Assembly: GCA_019828595.1 (NCBI GenBank)
Contig: JAHQRK010000006.1
Location: 186,001-250,000 of the forward strand
Direction of reading: 5' to 3'
Source: Aphanomyces cochlioides
Taxonomy: Eukaryota; Oomycota; Saprolegniomycetes; Saprolegniales; Verrucalvaceae
Length of the DNA stretch: 64,000 nt
The translations under genes were made by a program, and so were the position numbers. Shown piece by piece: positions 48,774-58,373 of the stretch (within the stretch, counting starts at the first letter, position 1; every line of letters begins with the position of its first letter). Under the pieces are notes generated by a model. It was not told the DNA's origin. It saw only the letters and a program-made list of their open reading frames with translations, and did not search any database.

Positions 48774-49159
48774 GCAGCTTGTGTGCTTATGAAATTCTTC
48801 AATGCAGCTTGTGGTTGTGGAGCCTCTGTGGACTAGCACTTGCATACTTAATATGATATCATGTTTCAAAACTATGTGTATTTAGAGGTTTATTGCTGGA
48901 TTATATACTGCCCCCAAAAGCAATTTATAGTCCAGATGACTAGGCAAATTTGATTATAGATATGTGTTCTCAAAGGTACCTGTGAAATCTGATCTCTATA
49001 GTATAATCTATAGTATAATCTCGATTTGCGCAAAGTCTCTAATGCAAGGCAAATGACAAAGTGAAGCCACCAAAACCTTCGCATATTATTCTATTTGAAG
49101 CTATTTCATTGGCTATAAATTGGTAACATTGAGTGTTTTTCATCTCCATTTTGGTTGGC

Positions 49160-50272
49160 ATGCAAGCAAAGGAAGCCATCATGATCATACTCACTTGGTT
49201 GCACCGGCAACGCCAGCGTAGGCTAGCAACAGCCCTTCGACTGAGATCGGCGCTGAAGGAACAAAATTTCGTTCATGCCGTTTCGCTGCTCAAGCAACAA
49301 CAACAATCTCCATGGTACACACTGTACGCGTCGCGCAACACACCCTCATTCCTCACAACCGTGTCGTTGACACCTGAAGGCTTCGATGAACTTCTTCGCG
49401 TTTTCAGTGTCGAGTATATCGTTAAGGCTAAACCAAGAAAAAGTGGTCGTCCACCGCGAATTCAACACAAACACGCTGTACTAGGCATGCTTCTCCATTT
49501 CTACACGGCAGCAGTAGAGCCTAAGACTTTGCAAGAGCTGTTTGCGATCCCTCCCAGCACGTTCTCAAGAATAATCAATAAGGCTGAACATGCTCTCTCA
49601 CGGGCACTGGACAAGTTGCCACAATCCGCTGTCAAATGGCCATCGAAGGCGACTCAAAGATACTGGGCGTCCAAGTCAAATGCACGAGAGCCTCTCGTGA
49701 CGGGCGTCTTTGCCTTTGCAGACGGGAAGAACCTCAGAGTCCAGCAGCAATCTCATACTGAGCTCCAAAACGCACAATATAATGGTATGAATGCAATTAT
49801 CCCGAGCTTATGGCGTCTAGGTTGGCTACATTGCGTTTTTGTCACTGGTGTTCTGTGTTTTGGTCTCGACGGCACGCTCATTTGGTGCAAGCACAACTGT
49901 CCTGGCTCATGGAACGATGGTGACATGAGTCGCGGCCTTCAAGATATCATAGTCGACCCGTTGCTTGTGGATTCGGGAATGAAGATTGCCTGTGACTCAG
50001 CTTTTCCGATACACGGAAGGTGCGCTGGCCGTATTGTGACCCCTTTGAAAAGTGGAGACCTGGAACGTCAGCCGATGGAGTGTCGACGCGGACTACAAGC
50101 GATGAGTGATTGCATCACGTCGCTCAGGCAAGCAGCTGAATGGGGCATGGGTGCCGTTGGAAAGGTGTATAGACAGCTACAGCTCCCTTTGCCCTATCGA
50201 CCAGATACTAGGCGTGTCCGCCTCAAGAATGTTTCAAACTCTACAACTACCGTGTTCGAACGACGGGCATAA
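49160..50272 (+). CDS. DDE_4-type transposase of element B
   Basis: 370 residues from ATG 49160. An N-terminal helical region is followed by IQHKHAVLGMLLHFYTAAV and ELFAIPPSTFSRIINKAEHA (HTH-like). Catalytic residues: Asp in VFAFADGKNLRVQ, Asp in KIACDSAFPIHG, Glu in RQAAEWGMGAVGK; CPGSWNDGDMSRGL lies between. The frame is intact, so it may be active. Faces the DUF6818-like gene tail to tail. Confidence 0.82.
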   Translation: MQAKEAIMIILTWLHRQRQRRLATALRLRSALKEQNFVHAVSLLKQQQQSPWYTLYASRNTPSFLTTVSLTPEGFDELLRVFSVEYIVKAKPRKSGRPPRIQHKHAVLGMLLHFYTAAVEPKTLQELFAIPPSTFSRIINKAEHALSRALDKLPQSAVKWPSKATQRYWASKSNAREPLVTGVFAFADGKNLRVQQQSHTELQNAQYNGMNAIIPSLWRLGWLHCVFVTGVLCFGLDGTLIWCKHNCPGSWNDGDMSRGLQDIIVDPLLVDSGMKIACDSAFPIHGRCAGRIVTPLKSGDLERQPMECRRGLQAMSDCITSLRQAAEWGMGAVGKVYRQLQLPLPYRPDTRRVRLKNVSNSTTTVFERRA

Positions 50273-50283
50273 GTCAGATCAAG

Positions 50284-51877
50284 AACGTATTTGATGTCTA
50301 AAATAGTCAAAATTGTATCTCAAAATTGTCCTTATCAATCGTGTAGACTCCTAATCTGTCCTTAATTTGGCCTCTGGAAGTACTTAACCTCTGCACACTT
50401 CGAATAAAAAGATATAATTTCATATAATTTCGATATATGAAATGGCATTTTAATTCAATTTCTGTTGCTTTTGTGTAAGTCCTAAAATTTATATCCTAAT
50501 TAGATCACTACGTGTTTTAAACTAGTTTTTGATCTAAATAGGAATTGAACTGATCTATTTAGTAGAAAATTCGGCTTCAAAATCCATATATTATGCAACT
50601 TATCAAATCACATATGCCTAAATTTACGACGAGTGTCTTTCCATGAACTTTGTTAACATCATCAGCTGTAATTCTTCTCGTCGATCTTCACGCTTTCTTC
50701 GTTCATCGTCTTCCTTGCGTCGGTCTTCAATGAGCTTCGCCTCTCGAGCAGATTGTTCCATGCGCCACTGCAGCTCACGCTCATATCGTCTTTCCTCTCG
50801 CTCAGCCGCTCGTACATCCATCATCATGAATACAGTCATGAGATCTGTGGTTGCTTTGGTGTCTGCTGAAGCGGCACTTTCAATGAATTTGTTCAAGGAT
50901 TGTCGTGTTTTGGCAACATACGACGAGCCTGAAGTCGATGGCTGCTTTCTTTTTCCAAGGATTTGGCTGAGCTCGCTGAGTTCACTATGATTCAGGCCAC
51001 TTCGATTTGGTTTTTCCTGTGAAACAACATTTATTTCTTGATTTATATTGATCTCTTCTTCGTTTTCTTTGTCTCTTGCCTTGCTGTCATCCTCTAAAGA
51101 ATTGGATCATTGAATTCATTGCATATCCTCGTGTACCTTTCTCCGATTCAAATTGCGTCATGCAAAGCGTTGACATTCGATTTTCAATGTCGGTAAATAA
51201 GCGCTTTGCATGACGCACGTCCGAGGGGCAATCAGGCTCACCAGTTTTCTTCGGGTGGTTCTTCAGAAGAGCAAACTTTCGCTTGAGTGCATCAACATCT
51301 CGTGAAGGGAGCTGGCTTGCCGCACGGTTGTAGGCCTCTTCAACTTTGGCCCACTCTAATTGCCCAGCGGGCAATATCTGCTCGATTTGATCCAGCAATA
51401 GATGGACAGAGACGCTGCACCACCCCTTTTCTCGATCCTTGGTCATCTCAATCACGAAATGGACGACTTATATCCACTCACAAAAAACCGCACAAATTTG
51501 TACTCGTTTAGAAAGGTCTTTTGCTCGCATTTCGCAAATTGCTGAGACTGTTTTTTTGTCTGAGCAATTTGCGAATTGTATTTTTATTTGAAAAATGTCT
51601 CATTTGTGAACAGTAGCAAATTGCGTTTGCGAAGGTTTTGGAAGCCATCCACTGTTCGAGTAAACTTAGGGCTAGGGGTGCACTTTGCCTTTTTGGCTGA
51701 TCCGTCGATTTCTTCATTTGGTAACAAGATGGAAATCAACCAACTCTTTGGCGTGGATGGCCAAGTCTGCTCATCATGGGCGGCTCGCGCGGCATTGGCA
51801 AGATGATGGCCAAAGGATTTGTCCGCAACGGCGCCAAGGTCTACATCTCGTCGCACGACAAGAAGGTGTGCGAAGAA
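50284..51877. repeat. 1.59-kb segment, inverted copy of 31729-33322
   Basis: Mirror of the block described at 31729. Here it is in its original context: right end of element B plus its flank. The left copy must therefore derive from this locus or a sister of it. Confidence 0.9.
50624..51446 (-). CDS. DUF6818-like transposon-associated protein (copy 2)
   Basis: Exons 51446-51137 and 51093-50624, 259 residues, identical in translation to the copy at 32160. Presence next to an intact transposase in one TIR-bounded unit supports a two-component Harbinger-like design in which DUF6818 takes the usual Myb-like role. This role is inference. Confidence 0.65.
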
Positions 51878-52406
51878 ACGGCCACGAACTGAACGCGATC
51901 AATCGGTGCCGTCGCGATGCCGTTGTGATCTAAAGCTTTTATCTAGGACGCGGTCAGTGCATTCCCGTACGATCGACTCATTTCTAGGAACAGAACTCAT
52001 CACTCCTCTGAATTTTATCTGGATCCCAGAAGATTTGAGCTCGATTGAAGGCTTCCAATGTCTCGCCACAGCGTTGCAAGAACGCGAATCCATGCTCCAC
52101 ACGCTGATCAACAACTCGGTAGAGAAAACGCCGTGAATTAATGAGCCCATGGAAGCGTAGGGGATTGCATGTGGAGGTGGGTTCCCAACGCGTGACAAGA
52201 AGAGGTGGAACAAAGTGATGGATCTCAACTTGACGGCGCCATTCTTCTTGACGAAATTCTTGCTCCCCGTGCTCCAAACCAACGCCCGCGTGATCAACGT
52301 CGGCTCCATCGCTGATGTCATGCCGCAAAAATTGGCACTTTTGCCTACGATTCATCGAAAGCCGCTGTCAGCAGCTTCACAGGTGGACAAGATCAAGGAA
52401 ATTTAA
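51729..52406 (+). pseudogene. SDR dehydrogenase pseudogene in two pieces
   Basis: Piece 1 (51729-51900): MEINQLFGVDGQVC, then out of frame the GGSRGIGKMMAKGF cofactor loop. About 110 bp of unrelated DNA follows. Piece 2 (about 52010-52406): EDLSSIEGFQCLATALQER, KVMDLNLTAPFFLTKFLLPV, ARVINVGSIAD, and the catalytic Tyr-x-x-x-Lys in another frame (TFAYDSSKAAVSSF). Multiple frame changes. Piece 2 is also in the right palindrome arm (62056-62462, minus). Confidence 0.8.
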
Positions 52407-52429
52407 CAAACAAGTGGATGAGATATATA

Positions 52430-53922
52430 CTGATTTCCCTCCCGTTTGGAAACGGCTGAAAAACATTAATTGTTTAGATATATAAAATTTTAAAGGTATT
52501 AGTTTAAGGGGTAAGCTCCTTTACCATTCATTGAGACTTCATTTCTGATGGTGGAAACATCACTACATCGTCAACAAGATCAAGCAAGAACTGTGTTAAT
52601 CAACTACACTAGTGTAAGACCATTGTCCTCAACACTCCAATTCTCAAATTGATGACTCAGTGTCGACAAGCCATCATCAAGAATCCCAATACGCTCCCAG
52701 CAGTTTGATATTGTCGATGGTGTCACTTCTCTCCAAGCATCTCGAGCCCGACGAATTGCATCGAGAAGCGGTACGTCATACAGTTTGGCCTGGCCACCAG
52801 ATATCACACAGTTGACTTGTTTTAGGGCATGCTCAAGTTGCTTCTTGATTTTTGCCTTGAAGGAAGCAATAATTCCGGCGTCAAGAGGTTGCAGTTGTGT
52901 TAGGAGGCAGGAATTTGAGTTCAACATTAGTCAAGTCGATCTCCACTTTGTGAGAGGATACATTGTCGACCAACAGCAAGATTTTGCGACCTTGAGAAGC
53001 CATTTTGTCGTTGAGATCGTTGAGGTAAGACTTGAAAATGGTGGAGTTCATCCAAGCCTTCTTACTTGCAGCATATTTGAACCCAAGATCTTTGCAGCTT
53101 TTGCCTTTGAAACATCTTGGTCGCTGAGCATTGCCAATGAAGAGTGGATCGATCATCTCCAAACCGTTCGCGTTTGTGGTAAGAGCTATGGAGATTCGCT
53201 TCTTTGATTTCTTCACGCCAGGCAGGCGATTACGAGTAATGGAGCGGTGAGGTGCCAACGAAAAGAAGTACGATGTCTCATCCATATTGAAAACATCATG
53301 TTTGGAGTAGCCCGTGGTAGCTTTCATCATAGCTTGACGGCCTTTGTCCACAGCTTCAAGGCATGCTGAACGCGCTTCGCCGTGCTGAATTTTGTTGCTG
53401 AAGCCGTGTCTCTTCTGGAATTTTTCGAGCCAGCCGTTCGAGAAGGCCAGCATCGTGCAAGGCGGTATGCCGCTCGTGTTGCACAGTTCGAAAGCTTGGT
53501 GTTTGATCAAGTCTCCAGTTATGGAGACTCCGATAGCTTCACATTTTAGGACCCAACTGGCTAATTCGCTTTCAATTTCCGGCAATCGCACTGAGCTGTC
53601 ATTCTTTCTAGACTTAGCATCAAAGCGTTGAGAGTCTCCCTTTTTCAGGATCTTGCATATTGCTGACTTAGTCGGCGGTTTGAGTAGTTTAAACTCTTGT
53701 GCTGCCCATATTCCCAACTCAGTGTACGTCCCGTGCGGTTGCGACTTCCATCTCAAGCGGAGGAGGTTCTTGTCATGGATGGTCATTCTTGTCTTGGTCA
53801 TTGTGAACAATGAATTCAAAATTTTGAAACTTTGATCGTCATCCAAAAACTCCGAAAATCTATACTTATAATGTTTCAGAAATTATCGAGTTGTGACCGT
53901 TTCCAAACCGGAGGGAAATCAG
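52430..53922 (-). mobile_element. pogo/Fot1-type transposon (left arm copy)
   Basis: Ends CTGATTTCCCTCC (52430) and GGAGGGAAATCAG (53922) with flanking TA on both sides (52428-52429; 53923-53924), the Tc1/mariner-pogo duplication. 1,493 bp. It interrupts sequence between the SDR fragment and the CRN gene. Confidence 0.88.
52604..53846 (-). pseudogene. pogo-type transposase, frameshifted before last catalytic Asp
   Basis: N-terminal CENP-B-type DNA-binding domains (TELGIWAAQEFKLLKPPTKS; MLAFSNGWLEKFQKRHGFS), then DDE core: Asp in VFNMDETSYFFS, Asp in ILLLVDNVSSHKVE, and after a frameshift at LPPNTTA the third Asp in TQLQPLDAGIIASFKAKI. Start is ambiguous; MTKTRMTIHDKN at 53801 is a good alternative. 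Identical damage in the other arm. Confidence 0.85.
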
Positions 53923-53924
53923 TA

Positions 53925-54169
53925 TCGCGCTATTTGCAGCACTGCTTCCGCAGAAAGGTCGGGACTTCTCGCCATCGACGATATCGTTACAGGCAGTCTT
54001 GATTACATAATTCATTGCTATTTTGACAGCTTCAGGTAAGACAACCACGAACATCAACGAAACGATAGCATCGTGAAATCGTTCTATTTTTTGCCAAAAC
54101 ATCGACTGACGACCCAAAATTTCTTTGTCACAGAGATTATTATCTTTTTAGAATTTTTTAAGCCGCGTG
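53925..54169. other. short spacer between pogo element and CRN gene
   Basis: A minus-strand frame of ~80 codons (53866-54117) overlaps the transposon end and has no recognisable family. Nothing further. Confidence 0.4.
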
Positions 54170-56088
54170 CTAATATTTTTTCTTATCCAGCATAACTTTG
54201 ATCTTTTTCAATACTTCTCCTGCCTTTGGTCGCTTCTCTGGATTTGCATCGACAAGTCTAAGGCCAAAATCATCCAGTACCTTACTTCGACTATGGTTCC
54301 AACTGAGAATCAAATTCCCTACTGCCCAAACATCGACAGAAGTTGTATGAGAACCATTTCCAAATATCTCAGGAGCATGTTCTTGACTTGTCAACTGTTC
54401 GCCTGGGTTGTTTTGTTTTGGTGATTTTGCTGCATCATCAAAATCGATGAGAAACCACTTGGAAGATTTTTTTTTCTTGACAACATTTGCCCATCGAACA
54501 TCACGATGCATCCATCCAATTGAATGAAGTACAACCAATGCCTCAAGCACACTCACAAGGGCTTGCAAAAGCTCTGTCACATTCTTTGGTATTCTTTTAT
54601 TGTCCTCGGATATGCATTCACCAACTGGACTCAATAAAACGTAATTGCTCCCAGTGCCAATCAAAGTATCAACATTTGGAACTCGATGTTGCTCCATCTC
54701 TTTGTAAATTAATTTCAAATGTTCGATACGCCAACTTGCTTCACTAGATGGAAACGTCTTCTTGACAATCGATACACCGTTCCTTTGTTCGAAGGTAATA
54801 CGTTTCTTGTCTAAAAATATGTTGTCTTTTGGCTGAGGACATAAGTCTGCAATCTTTTTAAGAAACTGGGAGATGTTAACAAGTGACCGAAATAATTCCA
54901 AACGACCACGATATGTGTCCAGCATAAAACGACCCAAAAGATGTGTTTGGCAGCTTGGAACTCTGGGTTTCTTGTCTGATCTCTTTCCGTCACTTTTCAC
55001 ACGAAGGGGTTCAATGGCATAAAGACACAAATAGAATCCACACACGGCATAACCAAATAAATATGGTGCTGGGTCGTAGGTCCACTGAATTTTATCAATC
55101 AATTCCTTGCGAGGAACTTCTGGATCTACCCCTGCCGTTTTTTCTTCGCCTCTGAAGACACACACATTGAAAAGAAGAAATATGAAGTCGGGTCTGTAGG
55201 TCGAAGTGGATGTGGAATTGTTGGAATCTCGATTAATTTTAGCGCCAATGTCTCGAAACAAGAAGCACAATGTGTCGCAAATAATGTTGTCCCAGTAATG
55301 ATGATATGAACTTTAGGTGTCCCCGACAAGGATTTTACGAAACATAATGTCCTTGAGTCTTTGCATCACAAGTGGACAACGTTTGGCTGTATTTTTTTCA
55401 AAGACTTGTGCAATTAATTCAGAGGGGGGTCTTCCGGAGCTTCAATATCAGCAAATAGACCAGCAGGATCATCAACAGGAATACGAATTCGTAGAGAGCC
55501 AGAAGCAATATTCTCTAGCTCGGATACATTCGGTAAGTCGCCAGAGCACTGGACGATTCCGCGCAACCATTGTTTGTCAAAGTTTTCGACCAATGCACCA
55601 TCAGTGTAGGACTTGTCAGACTTGTGAGGTAGAAAGGCTGTAAGAACTTCCGTTTGAAGTTGATTTTGGCGTCTACTTTGGCGAATGATAGCATCTTGAA
55701 ACTCCACAGACTGGGCTTGTAATGTATGATCACTTACTGCACCTTCTGGTCTGACAACCAAAACGTGAATTTTCCCAACGGAAGAGTCATGTAGTTGGGG
55801 GTACATGGATAAAGGAATTGAATCGACCAATTTCTTCGTAGATCCACTGAAATCGCTCAACTGCTTCGTGGACAAGTCAATGACGGCTCCATTGAGGACA
55901 ATTTGATCATCCAGAGTCTGAGTCAGGCCATCCACACGATAAAGCCCCAAGCGATCCGCGTCGCAAGTGATACTTTGTGGTTTCTTCTCCTTGATCTTGT
56001 CCTTGAGATCTCCCACATTCTCATCAGCAGCAACGTCCACAGGGAAAGCCCTTTCCTCGCCAACCTCAACGCAGAACAATTTGACCAT
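54170..56088 (-). pseudogene. CRN effector-type gene with protein-kinase C-terminus (left arm), frame broken or unresolved intron
   Basis: The header starts MVKLFCVEVGEERAFPVDV (56088), with DADRLGLYRVDG in place of LFLAK and KIHVLVVRPEGA. The frame runs to 55414, just after a run of six C (55424 region). Coding similarity resumes in another frame and meets one TAA before the kinase-bearing frame. The kinase has VSIVKKTF (likely Lys), GWMHRDVRWANVV (HRD loop), FLIDFDDAA (DFG equivalent), HAPEIF and VDVWAVGNLIL, ending 54170. The two breaks are the same in both arms; an intron is possible but I could not define one. An upstream in-frame ATG at 56163 exists. Confidence 0.82.
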
Positions 56089-56101
56089 TTTCGGAAATGG
56101 G

Positions 56102-56384
56102 ACGTTGGTTATAAATCCCTTTAACAATTGATAAACCTGTACAATATTATAATGTAAAAACATACACTCTCATATTTTTATTTCAGTCAAAAGATAATAT
56201 TATATTATATTAATACGCGTTTTATCATTTTCCCTTATTAATATAATAATACACGTTTTATCATGTTCCCTTATTAATATAATATAATATTATCTTTCGA
56301 TTGAAATAAAAATATGAGAGTGTATGTTTTTGCAATACAATATTGTACAGGTTTATCAATTGTTAAAGGGATTTATAACCAACG
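56102..56384. repeat. 283-bp nested palindrome in CRN 5' leader
   Basis: ACGTTGGTTATAAATCCC (56102) recurs inverted at 56367-56384, with arms running inward through CAATTGATAAACCTGTAC and CATACACTCTCATATTTTTA. Mirror copy at 58078-58360. AT-rich and able to form a long hairpin just upstream of the CRN start. Confidence 0.8.
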
Positions 56385-57044
56385 TCGAAAATACACGTTT
56401 TATTAATATCACTTATATAATATTATATTTCGATTGAAATAAAAATATGAGAGTGTATGTTTTGCAATATAATATTGTACAGGTTTATGAATTGTTAAGG
56501 GCCCGTCTGGATGCCACCTATTATTGAGATAATTCACAATATTTTGATCAATTATTGCATAATTTTGATGATCGCATAATGCACTGTCTGGATGCCAAGT
56601 ATTGCATAAATTTTATTGCAATAATTTATTTCAAAATAGGCCAAATATGCAATAAATAATATTCTACTCAAAGTAGAATATTTTCCCCAATATCGTATAA
56701 TCCACACAAATTCCCAATAATTATTTTATTTTCGTGGTAATCCAGACTGTCCGAAATTTTAATTATCGTGATATTATAATACGTGGTTTGTATTATTTTG
56801 ACCGAAATACAAAATACTAGTATCACATAGGGTGCGCCCTTTACACTTTACACTCAACACAGACAGTGTAAAATTTTACGTATAGAAACGTTAAGTAATT
56901 CTTACTTTACATTTCATGTAGAGCACAGCTGTTTCTTTTTAGAGCATTTACGACTATATTTTGACAAAGCGCAGGAACAGGTTATCCCCAGACAAGGTAC
57001 CATAACTCAACTTGTTCAGCTGTACTATTATATAGTACATGAAT
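56385..57044. other. AT-rich MITE-like stretch (left arm)
   Basis: Contains a further partial copy of the CRN leader, then GGGCCCGTCTGGATGCCA near 56499 and a second CTGTCTGGATGCCAA near 56583, surrounded by ATTGCATAAT-type repeats. Looks like a small non-autonomous element; ends not defined. Mirrored at 57418-58077. Confidence 0.5.
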
Positions 57045-57164
57045 TCAGATGTGTCTGGGCGGGGCAGCCTTGTTGATGTCATGATGGGAAATGAAAGCGA
57101 CGGTGGTTGCAGCGATAATGAGGCAGAAACCCAAACAGCCAACTAAGTATCGCTTGATAGACAT
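57045..57164 (-). CDS. 39-residue peptide with hydrophobic N-terminus (left copy)
   Basis: MSIKRYLVGCLGFCLIIAAT and a short polar tail ending RHI. Signal-peptide- or single-TM-like. Lies 70 bp from the palindrome centre, transcribed outward. Could be a real small secreted peptide or a leader exon. Confidence 0.4.
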   Translation of the reverse strand: MSIKRYLVGCLGFCLIIAATTVAFISHHDINKAAPPRHI

Positions 57165-57227
57165 ATTGGTACAATGAAATTGCATCCATATTCACTCATT
57201 TGAGCTGTGAGCTGTGCAGCTCAAATG

Positions 57228-57238
57228 ATCCATTCACT
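57228..57238. other. palindrome centre (11-bp spacer)
   Basis: ATCCATTCACT separates CAAATG and CATTTG. Each side is itself a short inverted repeat (TTTGAGCTGTGAGCTGTGC / GCACAGCTC). The left arm has 4 extra bases (CACT-type) a few nucleotides from the centre. Confidence 0.85.
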
Positions 57239-57297
57239 CATTTGAGCTGCACAGCTCACAGCTCAAATGAATATGGATGCAATTTCATTGTACCAAT

Positions 57298-57417
57298 ATG
57301 TCTATCAAGCGATACTTAGTTGGCTGTTTGGGTTTCTGCCTCATTATCGCTGCAACCACCGTCGCTTTCATTTCCCATCATGACATCAACAAGGCTGCCC
57401 CGCCCAGACACATCTGA
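57298..57417 (+). CDS. 39-residue peptide with hydrophobic N-terminus (right copy)
   Basis: Same translation as the left copy, in divergent orientation, so both would be driven from the palindrome centre. Confidence 0.4.
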   Translation: MSIKRYLVGCLGFCLIIAATTVAFISHHDINKAAPPRHI

Positions 57418-58373
57418 ATTCATGTACTATATAATAGTACAGCTGAACAAGTTGAGTTATGGTACCTTGTCTGGGGATAACCTGTTCCTGCGCTTTGTCA
57501 AAATATAGTCGTAAATGCTCTAAAAAGAAACAGCTGTGCTCTACATGAAATGTAAAGTAAGAATTACTTAACGTTTCTATACGTAAAATTTTACACTGTC
57601 TGTGTTGAGTGTAAAGTGTAAAGGGCGCACCCTATGTGATACTAGTATTTTGTATTTCGGTCAAAATAATACAAACCACGTATTATAATATCACGATAAT
57701 TAAAATTTCGGACAGTCTGGATTACCACGAAAATAAAATAATTATTGGGAATTTGTGTGGATTATACGATATTGGGGAAAATATTCTACTTTGAGTAGAA
57801 TATTATTTATTGCATATTTGGCCTATTTTGAAATAAATTATTGCAATAAAATTTATGCAATACTTGGCATCCAGACAGTGCATTATGCGATCATCAAAAT
57901 TATGCAATAATTGATCAAAATATTGTGAATTATCTCAATAATAGGTGGCATCCAGACGGGCCCTTAACAATTCATAAACCTGTACAATATTATATTGCAA
58001 AACATACACTCTCATATTTTTATTTCAATCGAAATATAATATTATATAAGTGATATTAATAAAACGTGTATTTTCGACGTTGGTTATAAATCCCTTTAAC
58101 AATTGATAAACCTGTACAATATTGTATTGCAAAAACATACACTCTCATATTTTTATTTCAATCGAAAGATAATATTATATTATATTAATAAGGGAACATG
58201 ATAAAACGTGTATTATTATATTAATAAGGGAAAATGATAAAACGCGTATTAATATAATATAATATTATCTTTTGACTGAAATAAAAATATGAGAGTGTAT
58301 GTTTTTACATTATAATATTGTACAGGTTTATCAATTGTTAAAGGGATTTATAACCAACGTCCCATTTCCGAAA

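Larger units (their letters stand above)
46639..49039. mobile_element. PIF/Harbinger element A (2.4 kb), nested in B
   Basis: Inverted ends AGAGACTTTGCGCAAATCG (46639) and its complement (49039), continuing into TATAGTATAATC-type subterminal repeats. 3-bp duplication AAT (46636-46638; 49040-49042). Encodes a transposase (plus) and a Myb-like protein (minus). Confidence 0.9.
46550..51650. mobile_element. Harbinger-like element B (5.1 kb including a nested element)
   Basis: Ends are inverted repeats of ~25 bp with GGCTTCCAAAACCTTCGC, flanked by a 3-bp duplication ACT (46547-46549; 51651-51653). The empty site is preserved in inverted orientation at 62591-62593. Cargo: DDE_4-type transposase (49160-50272) and a DUF6818-like partner (50624-51446). 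Element A is inserted 90 bp inside the left end; without it, B is about 2.7 kb. Confidence 0.82.
51933..57227. repeat. left arm of a giant palindrome
   Basis: Positions mirror to 57239-62529 with a constant sum of 114462. Every long frame is reproduced with the same length and translation in the other arm. I found only one substitution (52066 versus 62396) and a 4-bp indel next to the centre; I could not compare every base. The outer border is at AAGCTT. Confidence 0.95.

Noticed and set aside
49060..51650. Element B starting at the CCAAAACCTTCGCA near 49066
   Set aside because: The match is shorter, gives no target duplication, and the empty site at 62591 shows the true left end is 46550; this is a subterminal repeat.
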